Shown: piece after piece, positions 12,230-23,682 of the stretch
How positions within the stretch are numbered: position 1 is the first letter of the stretch
Layout: each line of letters begins with the position of its first letter
Origin: Pseudocercospora fijiensis CIRAD86
Lineage: Eukaryota > Ascomycota > Dothideomycetes > Mycosphaerellales > Mycosphaerellaceae
Length of the DNA: 64,000 bases
Direction: 5' to 3'
NCBI RefSeq assembly: GCF_000340215.1
Contig: NW_006921549.1
Location: forward strand, 314,660-378,659
The notes under the pieces: model-generated
Told to the model about the DNA's origin: nothing
The model's database searches: none
The model's input: the letters and a program-made list of their open reading frames with translations, nothing else
Translations under genes and position numbers: made by a program

Positions 12230-13545
12230 AATTAGGGCTACTAGCTATACTATAAGTAGCTAATAAGATTAAGCCTATAAAGGGCAGCGTATACATTACC
12301 GATAGGTCTAATCCTAGCGGGAATCCCTAAGTAGCGATAAAAGTGCCTTAACTAGGAAGCGACTCTACTACCTAGGGATAGTCCGTATAACTAGAGATAT
12401 ATTACTAAAAAGTTCTCTACTATTCTAAGGGGTTTAAGGCTAATACCGGAAAGGCTTGCGAAGATTAGACCTAGTATAGAGCTTTCGGATCTTAAGCTTA
12501 ACCTACTATACGAGCTTCTAGATAACCGCGAAGCCGTATTAGTATATAACTTTACTTACCTAGGTAGAATTAACCCGGAGGTTGCCCCTCTATAGAAGAT
12601 CTAAACGATCGAATATAAGCCTTAGGCCTACCTAGGCTTTAAGCTAAACCTAAGCCTACGAGGTATAGTTAAGGATATAATACGGTAGCGCGTAAAGGCC
12701 GGTATACTAGAGCCTTCCTATACCTCGTATCGCAATCTATACTTCCTAGTTTAAAAGAAGACAGCTTCTAGGGAACTAAAGAAGTACCGTCTAATTAATA
12801 CTATATAAAAGTTTAATATAGTTACGATTAGAGATACTAACCTTCCTCCGGAGACTAATAGGTTCTCGGAAGCCTTTACTAACTATATTATAGCCTTACT
12901 AGTTAACGTTTTCTTAGGCTACGACTAGATCCCTCTCTACTCTAATAGCCGCGACCTTACTAATTTCGAAACACCTCTTAGGCTCTCTAGACAAACTACC
13001 CTTCCCTAAGGGGCGACTAACTTAGTAGCTTAGTTCGTTCGTATAATAAACTAAGTCCTCGCGGCCTATATCTCCTATATAGCGATACCTTTCCTCGACG
13101 ATATTAGTATTAAGGGCCCTAAAACTAGGTACGATAATAAAGAAGTAGAGCCTAGTATCCGTAGGTTCTTTCTCGAATATATATAGAACCTCGATAGTAT
13201 CCTCTACGACCTAGAGCGAGCTAATCTAATAGTCTATAAAGAAAAGCTTTAGCTCCTATATAAACGAATAAATATTATTAGGTTTGTAACCGATAAAAAC
13301 GGCCGCTATCCTAATAATATACGGGTCCTAAAGATAGTATCCTAGCCGAATCCTACCTACTAGAAGGATATCCGAACCTAGCTTAGAGTAGTCTCCTACT
13401 TCTATATCTAGGTCGAGAACTTTATATTAGTTTATAAGCCCTTATACGCCTTACTTAAGAAGGATACTAGGTTTAAATAGACCTCTATTTACTAAGTAGC
13501 TAAGGATACGGTAACTAAGGCACTCGTTAGCGTACCTATACTTAT
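12230..13545 (+). pseudogene. pol: reverse transcriptase of Gypsy element A, 5' part of pol, split by element C
   Basis: The decayed frame shows RT blocks: YTSYRNLYFLVQKK near 12,720-12,760, a segment with LPPETNRFSEAFTN near 12,840-12,885, LP-GATNLVA near 13,000-13,030, and the active-site box FLDDISIKGP near 13,088-13,120. This is the FLDD version of the polymerase motif, from a Gypsy lineage different from element C. The frame runs into RNase H linker sequence (near 13,340-13,500) and is broken by insertion of C at 13,551. It resumes at 20,252. Function: copying element RNA into DNA. Confidence 0.8.
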
Positions 13546-13550
13546 ATCTA

Positions 13551-13726
13551 TATTAAGATATTAATTAAATAGCTATCTAAATTAATAACGAGTTAAAGAA
13601 GAAAGAGAGAGAGGCTCTCTCGCGGGAGAGGCTTTTATCTACTCGGCGGATACCTTAGGTATTAAGTTATATAACCCTTAGTTACGTAACCTCGAATTAT
13701 ATATACAAGTCGCTAAGATCGTAATA
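13551..13726 (-). repeat. 3' LTR of element C
   Basis: 176 bp, matching 20,071-20,246 and 28,619-28,794. It ends (plus strand) GTAATA where the other LTR has GTAACA, a CpA to TpA change. Confidence 0.9.
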
Positions 13727-13742
13727 GCACTCCCCCCCTTCG
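13727..13742 (-). other. polypurine tract of element C
   Basis: On the minus strand, AAGGGGGGGGAGTGC directly precedes the 3' LTR, the expected place for the plus-strand primer of reverse transcription. Confidence 0.75.
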
Positions 13743-13859
13743 TAGGCGACGTCTACGGCGCTTTATCTACTCGTTACTTATATAGTATTACGATTATAGC
13801 GACTAATAATAGTGCGCTCGGTCGTATTAATATCGCTAAGTTAATAATATATAGTTACG

Positions 13860-16800
13860 GCTTGCGCGGGTAGCGCTTATAATAGTCCTTTACTACTTCT
13901 TACGTATTAGTAGCGTTCTCGGCGGCTTCCTATATCGGTTTATTATATCTAATCTATTTTACCTTATACTATATATTATCTCCTTTGCCTTTTATATCTA
14001 GTATTCTTTCTACCTCCTACTCCTTATTACCGTCGATAACTAGCGGCGGCGGTAGCTCGTATCGTTAACTAGGTATGCCTATTTTAGGTACTAGTATAAG
14101 TAACGAAGTATAGAAGACGTTATAGACACGTATTAAATTAGGTAGCTTTAGTTAATACGCGTAGGGCGATATTACCTTAGTAATCTTATACGGTCCTAAG
14201 TTCTTAACGTCGAGTTTAACGTTAGGTCGATCCGTACTTATACTTTTAAGCGATAGGAAGACTTTATTACCGATACGATAGGTAGGAGCGGGTCGGCGGT
14301 ATTAGTTAGTTAAGTCTTCTATACGAGACTACTAATACCGTATCTATTTAATAAGATATATTTCGAGGCTCTATAGATAATCGATCTAGGCTTAAGTATT
14401 ATTATCTAACGGTAAATCTTCTTCTAGTAGGGTTAAAGGTTTACTTCCGAAACGAGGATTGTAACCGTAGCTAGCTTAGAACGGTAACAATCCGGTAGTT
14501 TCGGAGGGTACGTTATTTATTATAAATTCGGCGATAGGGAGCTAGAGGCTCTAGTTATCTTACTCGTAGTTTATATATAATCGGAGATATCCTTCGATAA
14601 CTTTATTTAAGTATTTAGTTTATCTATTAGTCTATAGGTAATAAGCGGTCGATAGGTTACGCTTAATACGTAGGCGCTTATATAAGCAGTTCTAGAATTT
14701 AGAGATAAACTACGTACCGCGGTCGGAAGTAATAGTATCTAGAAGACTATAAAGCTTCTAAACGTAGATAAGATAGGTATCTACTACTACTTAAGCGTTC
14801 GAGCGTCCTTCCTTATATATAAATAGGATAAGGTATCGTATCTTAGTTAGTCGATTAACGATAATAAGGATCGAGTTATAACCGGAACTATTAGGAAGAC
14901 TAGTAATAAAGTCTATTATTACGCTCTTCTATTAAGTAGTCGGTATAGATAGAGGCCGAAGAAGTCCTCGTTTAGCTTATCTTAAGGATTTAGTCTAGAG
15001 GTAGATATAGTAGGCGCCGATATATCGTTCGACGTCCTTATATATTTATAGCTAATAGTAGCTATAGCTAACGAGATAGAACGTCTTTATAATACTAAGA
15101 TAGCTAGCGGCGGAATAGTCGTAGTATATACGGATAATATTAGTATAGAGCGACTTATCCGTTTCTTTAACTTCTAGTATATAAAGATAGTTATAATAGA
15201 ATAGGAGGTTATTATTTTTAACCTTATAGTCTAAAAGGGATAATAGGAGATTATTAGGAGGGTCCGCTCTACTATAGAGGTATCCTTTTACTTATTAGAA
15301 GAGAGTATCCTTAATCGAGGTATCGCGAATTCGCTTAGTAATATTCTTAGCGTCGATAAAGATCTCGGCGCTAAGAGTTTCTATAGTAAATATAACCGTA
15401 CCGTTACTCGTAGTATTAATACGGGCTTTTGCAAATAGAGGTTCGTCGTAACCCTTACCCTAACCCTAACCCTAAGGGTTATCGTCGTGAAAAACGTAAA
15501 AGTCGTAAAATTGTCTATTTCTTCGAGAATTGCAATTATTTACCTTAGGGTTACGTAACCCTAACCCTAACCCTAACCCTAACCCTAAGGAGAAGATTTT
15601 ATATACGGCGGATCGGAGGCCTATAGCTAGGTTATATAGCTTTAATACGAGCTAATAGTTATATTTAATACGTAGGTCCTTAGCTAATAAAGGTAGGTCG
15701 GTAGAGCGGTATATAAGCGAGTCCGGCTTAGTTCTTTATCTACTAGGACGGTACGTAATCTCGAAATTAAACCTACTAAGGAATTTACTTTAGCGAGCTT
15801 AGCGGCGATTAAGTTGTTTAGTAGATATATAGAACTATAGATTGCGGTAATCGGTAATAACTCGGATAGGCTCCTTATTAAAGCGGTAACCTTCTAATTT
15901 AGGTCTCTATAATTTAAAGGCTTTAATAATAGCGAGAAGCTCTTTATCGTAGATCTCGTAGTTACATTTAGCGGGCGTTATCTTCTTCGAGAAGTAAGTA
16001 ACGGGTTTCTATACGCTATCGGTATATAGTTAAGATATAATACTAGTAGTAATATAATTAGAAGCGTCGGTCTCGATTATTATAAATAGGTCTAGGTTAT
16101 AATAAGCTAATACCGGCGTAGAGACGAATATAGCTTTAAGTCGTTCGAAAGAGTCTTAGTAGGCTATCGTCTATATAAAGGGCGTATCTTTATATATTAG
16201 TAGGACTATAGGCTTAACGATATATACGAAGTTACGGATAAAGCGTCGATAGAAGTTTATAAAGCCGAGGAAGGACTATATATCTTTAATATTAGTAGGA
16301 ATAGGCTAGTCGCGTACGGCTTCGATCTTCTTATCGTCTATATAGATACTATCGGTACTAATAACGAGGCCTAGGTACTTAACTATTATTACTTTAAACT
16401 CTAACTTTAATATATCGGCTCGTAGGCCGGCTTTAAAGAGTACGTCTATTACTTAGCGAACGTAATAGCGATATTCTTCGATTAAATTAAAGTAGATAAG
16501 TATATTATCTAGATACGTAGTATAGAATATATTAAAGAAGGGTCGGAGAGCGTTATTAATATATTACTAAAAGGTTAATAGCGCGTTATAGAGCTCGAAT
16601 AGTATAACCTTATATTCGAAGAGACTATAACGGGTACGGAAGGCTATTTTCTACTCGTAGCCTAGTTCGATACGAAGTTAATTAAAGGCCGAGATAATAT
16701 CGAGTTTAGTATATATAACTACTTTACTTAATCGATCGAGTATCTCTTAAATAAGAGGGATAGGGTATCTATTCTTTACTATAATCTCGTTTAGCTTACG

Positions 16801-17900
16801 ATAGTCTATATAGAACCGTAAGCCTCTACCGGGTTTCTTAACGAATAGTACTAGCGAAGAGTACTATAAGGTTAATACTTAAATAAAGCCCTTATCGAGG
16901 TTATCCTTTAAATAGTTATATAAGACCTCTAATTCCTCGTACGATATACTATAGAGCGGGCTATACGTCGTTTCCTTACCTTTAATAATATCGATATAGT
17001 AGTTCTATCTAGGTCGGTATAGTAGTAACTTCTTCGTATCCTCCTATAAGAACAATATTAGTCTACCGTAATAGTACTAAGAGACTTTATCGGCCGGGTT
17101 AATATACTTCTTCTTAGCTATCTCTTTTTCTATATCCCGTAACGACGCGGCGAATACGAATAACTCCTTCTTCTTTATTTACTAGTCGAAGACCTATACG
17201 CTTACTAGAGCTATAGTTATACCGGTAATATAGATAAGCGGTAGTAATAAGCGTTTCCGTACTAGTCGAGGTAGCGGAATTAGCGGAGGTAAGGGCGGAG
17301 ATAAGAACTAAGTTAATACCGATCGGCGCGTAGGATAATCGCGCTATATATAGTACTTTTATATCGAGTCGATAAGCTTTACCGTATCGGTATCGTCCGA
17401 TAGGTTATAAGCTAGTTATTATTAATAGTACTACGTTACTACGGGTTCGGCGTAAGCTAGCGTATCGTTATCTTTATAGTCGGATAAGCCGTAGGCGCGA
17501 ACGATAGTATACGAGTCGTTATAATATTCCTTATAGTAATCGGAGTTAAACTATACTTAGTTAAGCTTCTAGTCGATACGAGGGTTATATTTATTAAGCT
17601 ACGGACGGCCGAGGATAATAGGATAATATCCTAATATAGTAAGGTAGAAAGCCCTATATTCGATATAGCTATTAATATCGATAGTCGCTCTAGTATACTA
17701 AGTAACGTCTACTACGAAACTACCGTCGAAAGTAGTTAATCTATATAGCTCCTTTAGGCTATAGATAGGAAGCTAGTATTAGTACGCGTAATATAAGTTA
17801 ATAAAAGATAAACCGGTATAACCGCAATCGACTATTACTAATAATTAATATTCGGTATTCTACCCTACGTCTAATATACTAGACTAAGGTTTATTATAAG
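13860..17900 (-). pseudogene. pol: Pol polyprotein of chromodomain Gypsy element C, RIP-inactivated
   Basis: Minus-strand domains in order: retropepsin-like protease (about 17,570-17,860, with ILGRP-LNK); RT with [13 protein letters not shown] (about 16,795-16,835), LDIISAFN-like and YLDNILIY (about 16,488-16,515, a RIP form of YLDD); RNase H ending FNFEITYRPSR near 15,720-15,770; integrase with DFITSLPNSSGYNSI (about 14,850-14,920); and a C-terminal chromodomain (about 13,880-14,015) with YEVEEILDIK, YKVK-I and P-EAAENAT blocks. Chromodomains of this kind are known to direct integration to methylated-H3K9 chromatin in chromoviruses. Two telomere-like arrays interrupt the RNase H-integrase junction at 15,451-15,588. 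Confidence 0.85.
15451..15588. repeat. telomere-like repeats in palindromic arrangement
   Basis: Three CCCTAA units (15,458-15,475) are bracketed by the inverted pair AACCCTTA/TAAGGGTT. After about 70 bp, an inverted TTAGGG (15,545-15,550), the palindrome TTACGTAA and five CCCTAA units (15,559-15,588) follow. The sequence between contains several CpA/TpG steps and is less RIP-like. It sits between the RNase H and integrase regions of element C. Confidence 0.9.
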
Positions 17901-17959
17901 CCGTTAAAGTATAATATAAGACGAGATATTAATTATCGCCCTCGGGTATAATACTTCCT

Positions 17960-19990
17960 AATAATACTAATAAACTAATCTATAAATCTTTCTACTATCG
18001 ATATTTCCTTCTATAATAGTAGCCTAGGTTCTTCGGTAATAACGGTATAGGTAACTCTATTAGTATAGGCTTTTAAACGCGACTTTATCTAAGAGCTATA
18101 CTTTTCCCTCCTTATTACTACTATAAGCGTCTTTATTATTAATAGAAGATAAATTAGCTAGAGCGGCGGCGGCGATACTAAAGGCGGAGATATTAGTATT
18201 TAGGCGATTACTACGGCCTTAAGCGCGGTAGATAAGCTCTAGATAGGTAGTATCGGAGTAGACGTAATTACTACTATAGAAGCGATATAGTCCTTCGTAG
18301 CAGCGACGATCTCTCTTTTTAAGCGTTATACGGCGACGATTACCCTAACCCTAACCCTAACCCTAACCCTAACCCTAACCCTAAGTAGCGGAGAGGTCTA
18401 TAGCGTCTAGGTTACGGATAGTCGTAGTCGTAGTAGTAGTAGTACCGTTACTATTCGCTAAGGTAAACTATCCTTAGTTATTACGTAGAACGGTATATTC
18501 TTATAAAGGGTATCCGTTACTAGAGCCGCTAGCGTTATTACTATAGCTACGGCTAGTATTAGGGCCTTAGTTAGCGGTGCTACTAGATCCTAGCTTAGTA
18601 TTATTACGATTGCTTTCTATACGGTACTAACGGAGCCGGTTATCGATAATAGTTAGTCGGCGATAGAGTAACGAAAAGTTAGTAGGCTTATTATATATAT
18701 TGCTAAGCGCTACCTTTAATTTAGAAGACAAGCTACGCTTAAGGGAGTTAACTTAAGCTCGGCCTTTGTAACTAAGTAAGGCGTTAAGTCGATTAAACTC
18801 TACGAGATAGTAAGCAAATTCCTTATTCTTCTACTTTAAGTTGTCTATCTTATAGCTAGTAGTAGCGACCTCGTTAGGGTTACCGAAGGCGTTAACTAGT
18901 AGGTTACGGAAGTCGTTAAGGTCGTTAAAGTCTATAATTACGCCGTATTCGTCGTAACGGACGTATAGTTAGACTATAGAACGGGCCTTACCGGTAGTAC
19001 GACTATACGTATATATTAGTCGGTCCTATAGCGTTAGAAAGCGATTATTATTAATTGTTAACTTAATCGTAAGCTTAGTAAGGAAGGGTTTTAGCTTTTT
19101 ACGGTCTCTATCGTATTTCTCGGGATCTAGATACTTCTCGCTCTTACTATATCTAGTATAGTTATTATTATCGTCGATACTACGGTTAAATCGAGAACGT
19201 CGGAGAGGCTTAGGTTAGTTACGAAAGGTAAAGGGGTCGAGAGGTCGACGGAATAGAGGTCGGCTATTATCTAATATAGGTCCTCGACCGATTAGATTAC
19301 GTAATAAAGACGCTTCGGCGTCGCGACGAGCGCGAGCGGCTTATTTACTAGCTCGTCGGGCGATATCTTCTACGGAAGACTATTATTATTATAGGCGAGC
19401 GACCTACTAAGCTAGGTTATTACGCTACTATTACGTAATAACTAAGGAGTTACGTACTAAATCGGCGGTTCGACGCTAGTATTCTACTTTAGTCCGAGCC
19501 TATACTAGCTCGCTATTAAGATAAGTGTTAGTCTTATAATAAGCTTATTATACCTATTCTAGTGTCTCTACCTCTTACTAGTATTACTAACGAAGTATAG
19601 CTACTAACTAATATAGCTTAGTTATACGCTAGAAGATGTGTTTAGCGGCCTCCTACTCGTTTACTCTATTAAAGAACTAATAGAAGTCTTAGAGGCTGCT
19701 AGGTAGCGGCTATCGTAGTACGCTATCGATATCGGCGAGACTAGGTCGTAGACCTTACGGTAGTTGTAGTAGTTCTAGTGTACCGTTTAACGGGGCCCTA
19801 GCTATTCCTATATAGTTAGGCGTATTCGTATATTCCGAGCCGCTACCGCGATCGGTAGGCGGTCTTAAAGGATCTATAGCGAATCGGCGGTATTACTACG
19901 GTCGGGTAGCTTACTATACCTAATATAGATTAGTATATAGGTCTGTTAGCACTATCGTATAATAGGGAGCGTAGAAGGGCGATAGCGATC
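17960..19990 (-). pseudogene. gag: Gag of element C, RIP-inactivated
   Basis: The minus-strand frame reads Gag-like blocks: LKPFLTKLTIKL (near 19,075-19,115), SIVQLYVRYDEYGVIIDFND (near 18,915-18,990), then KNKEFAYYLVEFNRLNALLS (about 18,765-18,830). A Cys-rich knuckle RFY-SN-Y follows at about 18,245-18,290, with Cys and His read as Tyr through RIP. Directly upstream of the knuckle lies a seven-unit telomere-like array, in frame on both sides. A second copy is at 26,521-28,540. Confidence 0.75.
18343..18384. repeat. telomere-like array (CCCTAA)7 inside the gag of element C
   Basis: Seven perfect CCCTAA units. Read on the minus strand in the Gag frame they are (TAG GGT)n, between IDLSAT and NRRRITL. 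If RIP is reversed (TAG from CAG), this is an in-frame Gln-Gly repeat. The duplicated copy at 26,897 has six units. Confidence 0.9.
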
Positions 19991-20070
19991 GCCGGCAGCG
20001 TAATTCCTCGTATAGGCGTACGCGATAGTACCTACGACGTTATCGTAGGTAATAAAGGAACTCGTTATTC

Positions 20071-20246
20071 TATTAAGATATTAATTAAATAGCTATCTAA
20101 ATTAATAACGAGTTAAAGAAGAAAGAGAGAGAGGCTCTCTCGCGGAAGAGGCTTTTATCTGCTCGGCGGATGCCTTAGGCATTAAGTTATATACCCCTTA
20201 GTTACGTAACCTCGAATTGTATATATAAGTCGCTAAGATCGTAACA
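20071..20246 (-). repeat. 5' LTR of element C
   Basis: 176 bp, same boundaries as 13,551-13,726, ending (plus strand) GTAACA next to the ATCTA target duplication. Confidence 0.9.
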
Positions 20247-20251
20247 ATCTA

Positions 20252-22516
20252 TTAACTACTTAGAGGGTACGGGTTTAATAGTTATTACTATCGACTCGAG
20301 TAAGGAAGGCTATAGCGAGATACTAATATAGTATAACCGTAAGGAGCTATCTTTGCGTTACCCTATCCGATACGACTCTAGGCTATAGAAACCGATCGAG
20401 GCCCGGTACGATACTAGCAAGCGAGAATGCCTTAGAGTCTATAAGGCTCTAAAGAAGTTCCGACTATAGCTCTTTAGTATATTCTTTCGCCTAGAAATCG
20501 ATCCTTAAATACTAGTCTATTAGCTTAACCGTATAGCCTCCGATCTACTAAACTCTACGATAGCTCGGTAGGTTGCCTAGATCTATTTATTTAACTTCGA
20601 CGTCTTCTACGTTCCTAGGAAAAAGTATACTAGACCGGATAGCCTTTCTAAGAGGCCTACTATAGAAGAGGACATTACTAAAATAATAGAAGAAAAGGAT
20701 ATCGACGCGGTTATTAACCGTACCTTCTTTACTATCTTCTATATTAATGCTATACTAGTAATTACTAGGTCTACTACCGACGACTATCCTAAAAACCGAC
20801 CTAACGAACTAGGCGAGTAGCGTACGGGGTAGTCTAATAAGGACCCTACTACTAATAGCGACTAGGCTAAAGCTAAGGCGGATAAATTAGATAGGGATAA
20901 TATCCTTAATAGGGTCTACTCCGACGACTCCTATTATATCGCCTACTTCCTAACCTATACGAAGAAAGTACCTAGTCTATTAAAGAGTTAATACCGTCGG
21001 TTTATTTACTATTCTCGACGGTTCCTTATTAAAGATCGTATCCTTTAGCGATAAGCGATAGTTAATATACCTCTCTAGCGTATTATTAATAACCCTATAG
21101 CAAGACAAGAAATCCTTTATATAGTTTACGACGAGCTTAGCTACTAGGTAGCGGAGGGTACCTTCGACGTCCTTCGTCGATAGTACTAGTAGGATAGCGT
21201 ATAGGCTAACGTCTCTCGCTACTATAAGAGCTATCCTAAGTGCAATTTTAGGAATAGCTACCGTCGACTAGGTAAGCTACTACCTAATTAGTTAGTAAAC
21301 GATAGTACGGTAATAGGGTTTATCTAAGCCGGAATAATAGCCTATATATTATTCGGAAAGGTCTTTCTCGGTAGCCTAAAGCCTATTATTTCCGTAAGGG
21401 CTATAGTACTATTAACGCCTATAATATAGCTATCTTCCTATTTAAGGACCTATTCTACCGATAGGGTACGCCCTATAAAATCATCTTAGATAACGCTACG
21501 ACTAATATAGCTAAAGAAGTTTAAGCGCTACTTGTTTCGTATAGGATAAAGAACGTTCGTATCTCCTCGTACTATCCCTAATCTAATACTATCGTTAAGC
21601 GCGGCTATCGGTCTTTAATCGATACCTTGTCTAAGTTAACTAATAGTAGTAATAGGTTAGTCGCAATCTCTACCTACGTCCTAGCCCTTCTCTAGGCGGA
21701 CCGAACGACCGTTATCGATACTACTAGACTTATACTAGCGGAGCTTATAATTAGAAGAGACGCTATTCTTCCGATTAAGTTGTCCTACCGTACGTATAGC
21801 GTTTACGACTAGGGGTCTGTTCGTACTAGAGCGGATCTCCTTACCCTACGCGCTAAGGGTCTTAAGGAGATAACTACTACTTCTTAGGAGGGACTTACTC
21901 GACAACGTCGCCTTCGTAAAGAGGCCAAGTAGTATTTCGATAACTATAATACTATTAATTAGGAGCCTCTAAAGGTTAGCGATATAGTTCTCCTATACCG
22001 GTTAGAGCTAGAATATAGTTACTTCTATAAGCTAGCCTTTAAATAGAAAGGGCCTTATAGAGTATAGGAGGTCCTTTACGACGGTTCTACGTACCGTCTT
22101 TAGGAGCTTAATTGTACTACCTTAAAGCACTCGTACCCTCGGGCTAACCTAAAGAAGATCGTCGAATTAAAAGAACCTACCTACTCTCCCCTAACCGAGG
22201 AGGAAGTTAGTACCTCTATAGACCCTCTACTAACCTTAGATACCTATCGAGAAGAGGATCCTACCGCGATTATAGATCCTATTCTACCTAATAACTATAC
22301 CTATCCCTAGATATATCTTAGTAAGCTATTAGGAATAACTTATAAATAAAGGGAGGGTTATATATATATTAATTATACGTAAAGCATTTCCGATATTAAT
22401 TCCGATAGTAAACTAGACTTCTAGCTATCTAACTCTAACTCCGAGGAGGAACTCGACTAGTCTAGCGACGAATACCGCCTAGAATTATAGGTATTAAACG
22501 ACCCCGAGACTAAATA
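20252..22516 (+). pseudogene. pol: RNase H and integrase of element A (pol 3' part), first duplicated copy
   Basis: Resumes the pol frame after the insertion of C. RNase H blocks include LIVITIDSSKEG (about 20,272-20,307), EARYDTSKREC and IASDLLNSTIARWVAW. A linker FNFDVFYVPRKK-TRPDSLS follows near 20,590-20,650, and then a decayed zinc-binding/integrase region (about 20,990-21,800). The C-terminus ends DPETK at about 22,516, after an acidic Ser/Glu-rich stretch. Stops occur at Gln and Trp codons. Equivalent frames are at 28,800-31,064 (plus) and 39,156-41,400 (minus, in B). Confidence 0.8.
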
Positions 22517-22785
22517 ATTGCTTGCTCTTTCTTACCTCTATCTGCCTCTACTACGTTACTTCCTTACTCTTATTAATCGTTCTCCGCGCTATTAATATAG
22601 TGCCGCCCTATATCTTTAGTCCTTACTACCTATTATCTATACCTACTAATATTTATACTCTCGTTTATTGTTTTTAACTTATCTTATTATTACCTTTCGC
22701 TTTTGCCTTTACCTTCGATAGATATTACTATAACTTTATTCCTTTGCTCTTATTTCCTTAGTTAGAACTATACGAGGTATGTTTT

Positions 22786-22814
22786 CCTAATAATACCCTA
22801 GGGATAGTATTAGG
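22786..22814. repeat. recurring palindrome, copy 3 (after integrase)
   Basis: Inverted arms CCTAATAATACCC and GGGATAGTATTAGG around CCCTAGGG. Confidence 0.75.
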
Positions 22815-23236
22815 AAGATAGCCGAACCTAATCCCTCTACCCTTCTAGGACTACTTGCGTCTAGATTCCTAGACTCTAGCGACTACCCTTAAGTAACAAC
22901 GATAATAAGATACTCTACTAGAGGCTATTCCTACCCTAATTAGCACCGGTTATATAGGATACTAAGAAAGGGAGGTTCCCTATTCCTCTCCCTTCCTACC
23001 GCTTAGATAGATATAGCAACCTATACCTATAGCCTCTAAGAATAGGGACCTTAGGCTATTAAGCTTAGTGTTTAGAAGAAGGAAGAAGGTAAACGTATAG
23101 ACTACCTATACGTACTTGCTAATATAAAAGGTAATACTATATCTATAACTATAGTGCTATAGGCTAATATACCGACGAATTAGCTACGCTAGGCCTAACT
23201 AACTTGCTCCTTGTTACTAAGTATCTCTAGGAAAAG

Positions 23237-23262
23237 CTAATACTACCCTAGGGATATTATTA
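23237..23262. repeat. recurring palindrome, copy 4 (upstream of ORF2)
   Basis: CTAATACTACCC and GGGATATTATTAG arms around CCCTAGGG. Confidence 0.75.
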
Positions 23263-23682
23263 GTCCCGCTAGCCTTACTACTATAGATTTCTACTAGGGA
23301 CTCGAACTAACTAGTTACATTTCGAGCGCGCGAGAATCTACGATAGCTAAAGGTTAATAAAGGCGCGTAGTCGCTACTTATAATTAGCTAGACCGGTTAT
23401 TAAACTTTAGGCTTTAGCCTACCCTAATAATAAAGAAGTCTCGTATATAGCTTTACTTTTATATATAGCCGTTATCCGTTTACTTTACCGAAATATACGG
23501 ACTACGTTACCTTTATACTATATTTAAAGCGAGCTTCCTAAGCTCTTTCTTCTACTCGATTACTAACTAACTCGCTACCGCCTAAAACCCCCCTTACTAT
23601 CTAAGCCCTTTAATTATTATTATTAAGCAACGAATACGTTTTACAACCTCGTTTCTAACCTACTTCCGCTTCGATCGACTAG

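Larger units (their letters stand above)
13551..20246 (-). mobile_element. chromodomain-bearing Gypsy LTR element C, inserted in the pol of A
   Basis: 6,696 bp flanked by the 5-bp target duplication ATCTA (13,546-13,550 and 20,247-20,251). The 176-bp LTRs are at 13,551-13,726 and 20,071-20,246. On the minus strand the LTR starts TGTTACGATC, and its other end is TATCTTAATA (RIP form of TATCTTAACA). Minus-strand order is gag with zinc knuckle, protease, RT, RNase H, integrase, chromodomain, polypurine tract. It lies opposite in orientation to its host A, whose pol frame resumes exactly after the second ATCTA. Confidence 0.9.
22517..23682 (+). other. spacer between integrase and ORF2 of element A
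   Basis: About 1.17 kb without a readable gene. It carries two copies of the recurring palindrome (22,786 and 23,237) and, near 23,520, a TATATTTAAAG A/T-rich box about 160 bp upstream of the ORF2 start, which could be an internal promoter. The same layout is kept at 31,065-32,230 and 38,018-39,155. Confidence 0.55.

Noticed and set aside
18343..18384. Chromosome end or telomere fusion
   Set aside because: The array is short, lies inside a gag frame that continues on both sides, and is duplicated at 26,897 with the same flanks.
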